In this document: positions 11,403 to 21,009 of the stretch, one piece after another | How positions within the stretch are numbered: position 1 is the stretch's first letter | Layout: each line of letters begins with the position of its first letter | Assembly: GCA_963402885.1 (NCBI GenBank) | Contig: OY727095.1 | Coordinates: 21,643,001-21,707,000 of the forward strand | From: Antedon bifida | Lineage: Eukaryota > Echinodermata > Crinoidea > Comatulida > Antedonidae | Reading direction: 5' to 3' | DNA: 64,000 nucleotides | Notes under the pieces: generated by a model | The model's input: only the letters and a program-made list of their open reading frames with translations | Database searches by the model: none | Told to the model about the DNA's origin: nothing | Made by a program: the position numbers and the translations under genes

Positions 11403-12820
11403 TCATTAAATTAGATATAACTTTTTTTTATTTGTAAATCATGAGCCCACGAGATATGATATTTGTAAAATGTAAAATAGGATATTTTTGAGAAATGGTG
11501 TATTCAAATATAATAAAAATAATTTTTAATCACTCATTTGGATAATTTTTGCACACTTTATGTTTCATCTGAATTTCCATATTGATAAACATAGAAAGGT
11601 CTTTTGAAACCTTTTAAAAGAGTATGGTATATTTGTTTCTTTTTCTATTCCATTTCTTTCTGTTTATATTTTGGTAAAACTGTTGTCACTAACCTGTTGT
11701 TTTGTGTGTTATCATACTTTACCAAAATTAAGTCACTCTGATGTTATAGCTAAACAATGATTTTGACTTGACTTTCGAGGCATGTTATTTAACACGATTG
11801 ACCACTAAATATCTGTTATTCAAATGCTTCTGGGGAGTCCGAAAGAGATAACTTCCAGCTAACATTCTTCCAGTATATATATATTATCATATACCATCTG
11901 TATGGTAGTCACTTTTTGATTTCTTTCTTTCACAATCCATTTTATCCACTTCTTTTTCATGACATGTCTGGATTAATTTCAACTCAATCTCGTCATAACC
12001 CTTGCATATTTGTGAACTACTCAGTCTGGATTTCAATAGACGTTTATAAACTTTCTCATCAAATCTCATCTGCTCTGTTGCATTCAGTTATTATGTTGTT
12101 GTACAGTAACACTTATTATTGTGTAATTTAAGTTTATTTCCAGTGTACAATATATTTACACATATCTCCTCATAAGTTGCCTTAGTGCGAGGTTAGATTT
12201 CAGTTGCTCATAAGCATTGTTGCCATGCAACATCCTTATTCACTTGCTCTTTTGCTTGAAGAAATTCCTTGTAAATTGTTAATCAGCATATGGATTTTTT
12301 TTTTAGGAATGTTATCATCAATTAATAATCTAACAGTGTTAGCTATAACATCAGGTTAAACACATTGGGTAAGTAACAATTCATTTAAAAAAAATAAAGA
12401 GTGACCTCTGACTTCTGTACAAGACTGTTCAATTTGTGTTCAGAAATTATCTTGATTGAAATTTTATAAGATTACAATCTAAAATTTTATTTTTGTGTAT
12501 ATTCCTTTCAATGTGCATGTTGTTAAGATGTACATAAATTTAAGAAGTATTTTAACTTTTTGTTATTTTTAAGCAAGTCAATCTTTGTACTGTATTGTCA
12601 AAAAAGTTATACCAAATCAGAACAAATAAAACAAACATTTAACATTGTAATAAATTCTTCAGAAAAATATTATGCAAACAAGCAAGCAAACATGGCTTCA
12701 AAGGAAGTCGAGTTCGATAGAAGAAATGGTGAAGAAACTATAGCATCAGTTGGAGCGCAATGTAAATCATGAGGGGTCAGCTAACGCTATGGAATATGAA
12801 GGTAACACAAGAATTTTTAG
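11403..12820. other. Gene-poor stretch with possible small exons, left arm
   Basis: This is mostly AT-rich intron-like DNA. A 12664-12774 frame (MASKEVEFDRRNGEETIASV) may be a small exon just upstream of the BEN frame. At 12304-12325 a splice-acceptor-like tract is followed by sequence that lacks a 64-bp exon-like piece present in the right arm at 46251-46314. The minus-strand frame at 11887-12069 is open in both arms, but I cannot support it as a gene. Confidence 0.35.
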
Positions 12821-13264
12821 ATGTTCAATCATCACCATAGGTGGTCTACATTACACATTGCTATCACCATGGAGGTTAGCGCATACGAAAGCCTTCTAAG
12901 AAAGACAAAAAAGCCAAGTTTATTGCTAAAAGCACTGATGTCAGTTATTTTTACTGAAAAGGAAATGGCGAATTGGCAAATAAGAAGCCATTGTGTCCAA
13001 AAACAAAAAACCACATCAACCATCCTACAGGAGCAGAAGCAGTTTGGCGCTGCTGGCTTTAAGCTGAGAGAAGACGAGCTCACAGAAACAATTAATAGCA
13101 AATGCAGATATTACACTTTTAAATTAAAAAACCACCATGAAATGAGGAAATTCTTGGTTACTATTACCAATAATCATTGGTGGGGGTCACTCATGTTTAT
13201 GAGCCATAAGATGCCTTTGCTGCATGTAAAGACTTGCCAAATGGAGAGGTTCTTCAGATATTGA
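12821..13264 (+). CDS. BEN-domain-like reading frame, left arm
   Basis: The middle of this 147-residue frame fits the BEN domain. A helix with LLLKALMSVIFTEKEMANW resembles the usual start of the domain. After a variable linker, LTETINSKCR resembles the last helix (the typical ending is an INSKCR-like motif before basic residues). BEN domains bind DNA or mediate protein contacts in chromatin factors and occur in some transposon- and virus-encoded proteins. Residues after the KLKN segment differ from the right arm because of a 4-bp indel near 13137. The first exon is not established, and the frame may be part of a transposon gene. Confidence 0.5.
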   Translation: MFNHHHRWSTLHIAITMEVSAYESLLRKTKKPSLLLKALMSVIFTEKEMANWQIRSHCVQKQKTTSTILQEQKQFGAAGFKLREDELTETINSKCRYYTFKLKNHHEMRKFLVTITNNHWWGSLMFMSHKMPLLHVKTCQMERFFRY

Positions 13265-13699
13265 TGTTAGGCATTTCATCATCATTAGTATACAGGTGCA
13301 ATCTGATATAGAATCATCTTGTGCAACCTTTCTTAATTAGAATCAACTTCCTGGCGGGAAATACTGTAAATAGATTTACAGGTATTGATGATCATTATAG
13401 GAATATCATCGCATTAGAAATTTAGTTGTAATAATATCACGACAGTTTAAAAAGGATAACACAGTTTGCTTTCAGGCAACCGACATGTCATCTTGTGCAA
13501 CCATCTTTCATAACAGAAAGGCGTGGGAAATGGGCCCGGCGCATCGTGTGAAGTCGGAACAAAAAGAAAAAAGATAGAGAAATTTCTAAAACATCTGTAT
13601 CCTCGAGACACATTCAAGACAGAGAGAGTATTTGGATTACTGACCATTACATAAAGTGAGCTTCGAATGCCAGTTTCAGTATGTGAAAAGTAACATAAT

Positions 13700-14000
13700 G
13701 CATAAATGCAATAAGACGTCGGAATGGCTTTCAAAAAAATCAGATAAGGAAGAATTACTTTCAAAGGCCTGAATGCTTGGTTTGCGAAGCAAACAAATTG
13801 ATGCAGAAAGACCACAAACCTTAGCAGAAGATAAGAAGCAGCACATAGATGACAATCGCAAAGGCATGGTGGAAAAAGCTGATAGAGCTAGGTTGTTAAA
13901 TGAAAACACGCTAAACGACTTGATGCAGTATGGAGAGCTGCGGCAGGACAAGTATGAATTCGAATTTGGAGGTGCTAGCAACAAAGAAGAAAGAAACTAA
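13700..14000 (+). pseudogene. Charged coiled-coil frame, copy 1, left arm
   Basis: The frame reads from about KCNKTSEWLSKKSD into a long charged helix (KQIDAERPQTLAEDKKQHID, later LLNENTLNDLMQYGELRQDK) and stops at 13998-14000. It resembles charged helical segments in invertebrate transposon-associated proteins, but I cannot name the family. A one-base shift near 13768 separates the first part from the rest. Copy 2 lies downstream in the tandem unit. The right-arm partner is about 44562-44860. Confidence 0.45.
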
Positions 14001-14845
14001 TGACGGCTATAAAAATACTAACAAATTAATGTTTCTTTTTCTTATTTTTAACACTTGCATACATACATATTAAAAAAAAAATCATGTGACACTGAAAAGG
14101 CGCGCAAAGTTACGTATGTTTACTTTGCGTATGCTCCTTCACAACCTTACTTTTCGCGTTTTGATGAACAAGTTTTATTATATCACTGCTAAATATGCTC
14201 TGCTGTAAGAAGGACTCGACCAACATCGTCCATGTGGTAAGTTAAGTCAAATTATTTAGTTCCACATCATATACTACTATTTAAGATAGATAATTAACTG
14301 TAATTTGTCGTTAAAAGAAATGTTTGATTCTTAGCCTCGATCCATCCCCCGGCGCACCAAAACATATCGTGTGACGTCGCAATAAAAACAAAAAAGATCG
14401 AGAAATTTCTAAAACATCTGTATCCTCGAGACACATTCATTCAAGACAGTAGTCTTAATTAGGAAATACATGTTGACACAATCTCAATCCCTCCTGATAG
14501 TGGTTCAGCTTACCGTTATACCAGGTATATACTAGGTACACTGTAGATATCTGCCATACATGTTCCACAACGAACCGGACAGTGAGACGCATCCTACCAG
14601 GTTGAACAGATCCCTTCGCTCCCCTGTGTTTTTTATGGAAAAGATTAACAACATTAGTGCAAAGAGCCACTGGGAGAGATAAGCCCCTCTAGAAAGGTAA
14701 ACAACACCACCAGCTATGAGTTAAAAGAACATGTACAAGTAATAATATTAGTGGTGAGAGAGTATTTGGATTACTGACCATTACAGCTCCGAACTCCGAA
14801 ACAGTTTGAGTTGTGTGGAAAGTAAGATAGTGATGCAATAAGACG

Positions 14846-15166
14846 TTGGAATGGCTTTCAAAAAAATCAGATTTAAGGAAGATTACTTTCAAAGGCCAGA
14901 ATGCTTGTTTGCGAAACAAACAAATTGATGCAGAAAGAACACAAACCTTAGCAGAAGATAAGAAGCAGCACATAGATGACAATCACAAAGGCATGGTGGA
15001 AAAAGCTGATAGAGCTAGGCTGTTAAATGAAAACATACTAAACGACTTGATGCAGTATGGAGAGCTGCGGCAGGACAAGCATGAATTCCAATTTGGAGGT
15101 GCTAGGAACGAAGAAGAAACAAGAGTTGCTTTAGTGAGAACTATTCAAAGGTCACATGTATTATAG
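14846..15166 (+). CDS. Charged coiled-coil frame, copy 2, left arm
   Basis: This 106-residue version of the copy 1 protein runs uninterrupted from EWLSKKSD through the charged helix to RNEEETRVALVRTIQRSHVL. It keeps a C-terminal helix that copy 1 lost to a stop. It is predicted to be soluble and helical, without motifs for catalysis. It lies upstream of the ISL2EU-type transposase and may once have been part of that element or of a host gene the element entered. The right-arm partner is 43396-43716. Confidence 0.4.
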   Translation: MEWLSKKSDLRKITFKGQNACLRNKQIDAERTQTLAEDKKQHIDDNHKGMVEKADRARLLNENILNDLMQYGELRQDKHEFQFGGARNEEETRVALVRTIQRSHVL

Positions 15167-15729
15167 ATTGCACAGAAATCTTTGTCCAGCGTACAAAGGA
15201 CTTATGCAGCGTGCACAAACCTATTCCAATACAAAGCATACTTACATACTTATTTAAAAAAAATTGACATGACCTCACTTCATCTCAGTATACAGTATAA
15301 TATTTTTTTAAAGTAATTGCTATTAATGATTTCATTTCAACCAGGAAAAATAAAGTTTCAGGCACTTGTCAAATCATGATAATAGTTGAAGTTGCGTAAT
15401 CATGTGCCATTGAAAAGGCGCGCAAAGTTACTTGGTTACGTATGTTTACTTTGCGTATGCTGCTCCTTCACAACCTTACTTTTCGGGTTTTGATTAACAC
15501 GGTTTATTGTATCTATAAGTATAAAATATGCTCTGTTGTAAGAAGGACTCGACCAGCGTTGTCTACGTGGTAAGTTAAATCAAATTATTTAGTTCCAGTT
15601 CATATACTACTATTTAAGTTTGATAATTAACTGTAATTTGTCGTTTGAAAAGTTTGATTCTTAGCCTCGATCCACACATGGGCCCGGCGCATATTGGAGA
15701 AATGGAGGGCGCTGTCACACTGATCGGAC

Positions 15730-17030
15730 GTGCATGATAAATCGGTTAAACATGCCTTTTTAAATCGGCTTATGTTCACATTTAGTAACCATCCAAGAAA
15801 TTCGACAGTATCGATCAATGTAGAGATGATATACAGAGATGAATTGAGAAGAACACGAACAGGCAGCAAGGTGGCAAACGAGAGACTTACAACATTGTGG
15901 AACGAGTACCGCGAGGGGCAACGTAGTGTACATACGTTCGCTAATGTTGGGCTCCAACTCAAGACATGGGCAGGCTGGACCTGGATGATCACACCGCAAA
16001 ACGTGATAAGGAGCGATACGAAAGGTCACAAAAAAGAACTGAAAAAAAAAAGAAATGTATTGCTGTGGAAGTTTTGTTAGATCTCCAATTAGGTGAGGCT
16101 AATATGGAAGATGTTTCTCCTGTAGAAAACATATGTGTCTGTGTTGACATATCAACACCAAACTCTACTATGTGTTGTGCTGACATAGATGTCTTACAGG
16201 CCCATTCACAGGCCTTGTTACAGGAGTCGCCAATAACAGAGTTAACTTTTAAAAATGACAATGAGCGAACTCATTTCTACACAGGGTTGCCTTCATTTGC
16301 AGTATTGATGTTGGTTTTTGAACTAGTTAAAAAAAGATTCCCGAGTAGAACATCAGTAAGTCGATTCCAGCAGTTACTAATTGTACTGTTCAAACTTAGA
16401 CTGAACCTTAGAAATCAGGACATTGCGTACCGATTTCATATAAGTGACTCAACAGTGTCGAGTTTTTAATACGGGACTGGATGCCATGTCTATGCTCAAC
16501 AAGAGCTTATTGTATGGCCAGAAAGGGAGGTGTTGTGGAAAACCATGCCAATGCAATTTCGAATTGCATTGGAGTCGAAGGTAGCAGTAATAATTGACTG
16601 TTTTGAGGTTTTTTGCGAGCGGCCCTCAAGTCTTGAAGCGAGGGCACAACTGTTTTTCAGCTACAAGCACCACAATACAGTAAAGTTTTTAATTGGCTGC
16701 ACTCCATGCAGGTAAATTTCATATTTGTCTGCAGCATGGGGAGGCAGAGGTACAGATAAGACCATAACATTGACGTCAGATTTTTTTGATTATCTGCTAC
16801 CTGGGGATGTCATCCTTGCCGACCGAGGTTTTGACATAAAAGATGATGCTGGGTTTTATGGTTGCGAAGCAAAGATTCCTGCTTTTAAGAAGGGAAAACA
16901 ACAGCTGTCTGCTCTTGAGGTGGAAACCATAAGAAAAATTGCTCATTTACGAATTCATGTGGAGAGGGTCATCGGTGGTGTCCGTCAAAAGTACTCAATT
17001 TTAAGTTCAACATTACCAATTGAGTACATG
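15730..17030 (+). pseudogene. ISL2EU/IS4EU-type DDE transposase, broken, left arm
   Basis: The pieces in order are as follows. A basic N-terminal part (15730-16080) is followed, after a frame change, by a helix-turn-helix segment (FQQLLIVLFKLRLNLRNQDI, to 16468). After another frame change comes the DDE_Tnp_4-type core: [15 protein letters not shown] (first Asp, near 16580), [18 protein letters not shown]-like AWGGRGTDKTITL, ILADRGFDI (second Asp, near 16820) and RIHVERVIGG (Glu, near 16960). There is a stop after GCTPCR near 16714. The core motifs are strong for this family, which in intact elements is paired with a YqaJ-type gene, as here. An imperfect inverted-repeat pair (GAGGGCG near 15706 and its inverse near 18412) may mark the ends. 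Confidence 0.82.
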
Positions 17031-18283
17031 ACAACAGACAGTACAGCTCAGGATACGAAAGCATCAGCGCCTCTGCATCATACAGCTTGCTCATAACAGG
17101 TGGAAACTTTTCCTCAACCTCTACTGGAACAAATGCCTCACAGTATTTAGGCAAAGTACTCAGGACTACAGATTTTGGTGCAATCAGTGCCAGCTGCTCG
17201 ACAAGGAATGCAAGCCCTGGGTCATTCATGACATGGAAAGCCGTTGTGCGTGTTTCCACTGATGTTGTAGTAGTTGAAACTGGTGGATCTGGGGTGCCCT
17301 CATCAATCGACTCATCTAGTTTTCTTTTTTTGGCCTTTGCTGATGAAACGTCAATTGAAGCCACTGGTTTTGCCACCACATACTTTCGGTTTGGTTCCAT
17401 CCAATAAGCTTTACTCACTGCAGATAACCCAAGGTGATAACGGTTTCTTAGAAACCGACTGTGAGTGCAACACCTTGAAAAATGAAAAACAATAGTCAAT
17501 AAAATAATATTAACAACAAATAATATTATTCCTTTACAGACATTATAAAAGATTGCATTGTGTTTATTAATTATACAGTACTATTAATAATTGTTTATTT
17601 CAATTAGTCGGTTTCCTGCTTATCAGTAATTAACCATGCTTATCCATCCATGGTCCGGATATAAATTAAAATAACTTCATGGTTGTACCATAAAATAATG
17701 GTTTTACATACATAAAAAAGGGCATAGGCTTTTCTCCAAAAAAGGTTATAACTTAATAAAATTATTAAATAAATAAGTAGTAGAATTGTATCCCTTCTAT
17801 CTAGCTAGGCCCAGTCTTACACAAGGCATAGGCTGTAGGCTACTACTGCTAATAATTACTAGCCTCCTCCTAGTTACTAACTAGGAGGAGGCGGAAGACC
17901 TACTACAACAAAGTAAATTCAATATTACTTACATCTCCTCTAACAACTTTAAAATCTGGTCTGTGTGGGGGACAAAAAATGCCCATATCCGACAGAAATC
18001 CATTAGCAAATTGATTGTAAGCCTCTGTAGATTTGTAGGCTTGAAAATTTTCAGCTGTGTATGGGCTTGGCGTAGCGATTAAGTATGCCATGATATCCAT
18101 CGCTGTGAGGTCCGGCAGACTGTCGATTTCGTGCGAAAATTCATCTTTATCAATCAAATATGGGTCTTTTCCAATACCTGATATTTTCTGAAGATATCTT
18201 CGACGTTCAGTTGTAGATAAATTATCAGTTATTGTTGATAAAACAATGTTTGGCAACGACGAACTAGCGGTGCCGACTGCCAT
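16996..18283 (-). pseudogene. SWIM/YqaJ-type recombinase gene of the ISL2EU-like element, truncated, left arm
   Basis: Exon 1 (18283 to 17933) starts MAVGTASS, carries TAENFQAYKSTEAYNQF and FLSDMGI, and ends at a GTAAGT donor. An exon at 17473 begins VLHSQSVSKKPLSPWVIC, a pattern found just before the SWIM zinc finger in these proteins. The next readable part (about 17424-16996) has YWMEPNRKYV, an AKKRKLDE basic patch and LYDAEALMLSYPELY, the lead-in to the YqaJ nuclease domain. The SWIM finger itself and the YqaJ catalytic core are missing, and the gene runs directly into the 3' end of the convergent transposase, so a deletion removed both C-termini or their spacer. YqaJ-type proteins are lambda-exonuclease-like. 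Confidence 0.7.
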
Positions 18284-20375
18284 TGTCTATACGTAAACAC
18301 ACAGTAAACACACTGACCACGCTGTACTAAAGAATATATATCACAAGAATGAGTATTCCGCGATTTTTGCATGAGAAATTTGTAACAGAGAGCTCCAGTG
18401 AGTGATGCCCGCCCTCATAAGGGCGGATGTATACATACTAAATAAGACTTGATTTAATAGATATTATACATGTCACATTAAATAGAATTATGATAATAGT
18501 TTTTGCAATTGTAAACTATTTTATAATACATATTTATTAACAAACTAGTGTACATTCACTTTTACAGACAATTATTTACTAACATGCTAAATTAGTTCAC
18601 AAAAAAAGCCCAACACAGCAACACCAAAAATCAACGTCACCCAGCATGGCCTATTCTTTACCATTGCCACGTACTACTCTACGCCCGGTAAATTAAGTAT
18701 TGTTTTTATGATATAAATTAGTATAAAATACATGTTATTAATAGGATACAATGTTAAATTTCATTAACATTTATTTGTTTGACCAGAAACATGTTAAATA
18801 TAGGAATATTATTAAACTATCCTTCGTGAAAACGCGTAAACACCTACACGCCCGGTCACGCTATCGTAGCGCCCGGTTGATGAAGCGAACTGTTTATACG
18901 GCAGTTTTTACTAAATAAATTGCATGAAACGAACAATTAAATATCCAAACAGCATTTAACATGATGTTGGCATGTAGTTGATAACATTTTTTATCATGAA
19001 AATACTACCGGTGGTCCAGCCTTTGATTAGTGAAACTGTCACAAAAAGTTGTATACATCCCAGATACATCCACACTTATGGCGGCGCCCTACCACATGGA
19101 CAATATTACTGTTACAGGGAAAATCGCGGAATACTCATTCTTGTGATATATATTCTTTGGCTGTACTCAGAGTTTGCTTGTCTACCAGAAGCAACTCGAG
19201 TGGAAAATCATTGACCCGTGACATTTTGTAGTCACCCTATAGTACTATAGACTATATTTATATGCTAGAATCAGATAACCTAGATAGAGTCACGTAGCCT
19301 ACGTCAGTACAGTATAAAAAAAGTTAAAATTCAATTTACCAGTCAGTATTTTGTAATCTATTTTGCTTCTCCCTCAAATCCTCAGTTTCCATATTTTCTT
19401 CCTCATCTCCATTTGCTAAAGGCTCAAATTGATTTACAGACTGCATGCGCGAAACTGAGATGACGTCATGGTCATTTTCACGCTTCGGTGAATATCGGCA
19501 GTGGGTGGGGCATAGAATAATATTTTAAATTCTATTTTTTTAACATTTTTGTCAAACATACACAAAAAATAAAAGCACCCATTTTGTTAAGAATATTAAT
19601 TATTATGTAATTTTAATATCAGAAACTCAAAATCATATACTCAACTCAAGTTCATCTTTAAGGCATCCTGTAATTGCCGATTTTTCGCTGTTGGATGTGG
19701 TTGAAATAAAATAACCCATTTTCAAGCGCACAATTTTTAAAGTTTGATGTGCAAGTGTGTCATTATTTTACATTCCTAATTTATCAAAAATGAAAGAAAT
19801 ACATCATAAAAAGTATAAAGAACGATAATCAAGTGCAAAAGGTATTTCTAAGCTGCGTACGGTCAAAGTGCGCAAAAGCGAGTGCGCAGCGCAAATTTTT
19901 TTGAAAAATATGAAATGCTTAAAAATGACAATGTCCAGAAATTGTAGACTAGCCTAGAAAGTTGATTAGAAATTGATTAGAAAATCGGTTAAGCAATGTA
20001 CCCCTATTAATGGAATAAGCCACGGAGGTCACCATCTAAACAATGCATACAATATATAAACAATGCAAGCAAGCTTGGCGTTCCATACTAAATTCATCCC
20101 GGTCAGGTCTAGCCTAGGCCCTACATCTGTAAAGATAGTGTGGGCTTCCTATGCCCCGTTGATCCTTGGACCTTCATACCTGAAACTCTGACCACAAACT
20201 AAAGCAACATCCAGGCGTAATTCTTGTAATGTACACGTGAGCCTCTTCCAATTCGTCATGTTCCAGGGTACGCGGTGCGTGATTGGGAATAGGCCTAGAC
20301 TTCTTGTTTGATGTGTTGTTGTGGACGACTCAAACACAATTGCCGCCCGCCGTGGTGTGGTGGTCAAATGCAGCA
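17961..20375. other. 2.4 kb block present only in the left arm
   Basis: The right arm joins the equivalents of 17960 and 20376 directly (40593/40592). The block holds the first exon and upstream end of the YqaJ-type gene (to 18283), a GC-richer CCCGCCCTCATAAGGGCGG hairpin at 18408-18426 that may be the element end, and about 1.8 kb of AT-rich sequence in which I see no gene. Loss from the right arm is more likely than gain on the left, because half a gene exon is included. Confidence 0.8.
18284..20247. other. Gene-free stretch between ISL2EU-like element and transposase gene
   Basis: No supported gene. The sequence includes CGCCCGGT motifs around 18850-18880, a cAMP-response-like TGACGTCA at 19460 and generally AT-rich DNA. 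Confidence 0.5.
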
Positions 20376-20424
20376 GCTGAGCCCGCGTGTGTGTGTTGTT
20401 GTGTGGTGGTGGTGGTGCGGTACC
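20248..20424. repeat. 177-bp segment shared with 32057-32233 and the window end
   Basis: The sequence from CCAATTCGTCATGTTCCAGG to GCGGTACC is present in reverse complement at 32057-32233, and its first 46 bases also occur at 63955-64000. In both of the other places it directly abuts a Merlin-like element end; here it does not. It includes a GTGGTGGTGGTG tract and GC-rich parts. Confidence 0.9.
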
Positions 20425-20439
20425 CACGTATGTTCGCTC

Positions 20440-20586
20440 GCTATGCAAAAGCCTGAAATTCGATACTTCCTGGTTACGTCACTCATCAATAGAGGGCGTA
20501 AACATACCTTCGTAGTTTCGTTACTTGGCAACGATAAACAAACAATCGCGCCGACGAAAAAGACAATTAAAAGTCGTATAACTACG
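20440..20586 (+). promoter_or_regulatory. Probable promoter and 5' non-coding exon of the RAG1-N-terminal-like gene, left arm
   Basis: The stretch ends ACTACG at a GTAAGA donor (20587). The next acceptor, TTTCAG at 20899-20900, opens the exon with the first ATG at 21010. The local GC content and CpG count are higher than around it. No TATA box is obvious. The transcription start is inferred only from the donor-acceptor pair. The partner is about 40390-40540. Confidence 0.4.
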
Positions 20587-21009
20587 GTAAGAATTCATAA
20601 TTTTATTTTTTTTAAATATATGTTTACTTTTAATATAATAATACATACTTAGTGAAATTTTCAAAATTTTTAGTGAGCAAAAACAATTATAAAAAACGAT
20701 TTTAGTATAGGCATATCAAATTACCAAAAGTATCATTATAAAAACATTAATTAATATACAAGGCATATAATTTCTGTAATAATTAAATTTTCAGAGTTTT
20801 TTGTCATTATTCAATTCTAAGATACTATTTATTTATTATCAAATAAAACTTAAAATGCACTCTTGATGTTGAGCCTATTCTAATTTTTTTTTAATTTCAG
20901 GTCGATGTAGAAGACTATTTCCTGTACTTTAACAAAATAATACTAGTAATATATTAATATTAGTATAGGCCTCACTGTGTAAAACGTCATTCTTTTATTA
21001 AAATTGAAT

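Larger units (their letters stand above)
13534..15683. repeat. Tandem duplication of a coding and promoter block, left arm
   Basis: Unit 1 (13534-14353) and unit 2 (14354-15683) share three blocks in the same order: GAAATTTCTAAAACATCTGT and following; a coiled-coil frame; and a block with AAGGCGCGCAAAGTTAC, then a short first-exon-like ATGCTCTG(C/T)TGTAAGAAGG ending at a GTAAGT donor. The boundaries at 13534, 14354 and 15680 all carry GGCGCA, and two of the three carry GGCCCGGCGCAT. Unit 2 has extra segments of about 300 bp (14450-14755) and 230 bp (15167-15400). The duplication is in both arms, so it predates the palindrome. Confidence 0.85.

Noticed and set aside
15627..15992. Minus-strand frames overlapping the transposase N-terminus (also 15760-16029 and 15989-16261)
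   Set aside because: Shadows of the plus-strand transposase pieces; no domain character and low-complexity serine/cysteine content.
17087..17407. Plus-strand frames at 17087-17407 and 17274-17495
   Set aside because: Antisense to the YqaJ-type gene, which has recognisable family motifs on the minus strand.
16996..18283. Viral alkaline exonuclease gene
   Set aside because: YqaJ-type proteins resemble viral nucleases, but here the gene is paired with an ISL2EU-type transposase and has introns; a transposon gene.
19455..19470. cAMP-response element promoter
   Set aside because: A single TGACGTCA match with no gene start nearby.
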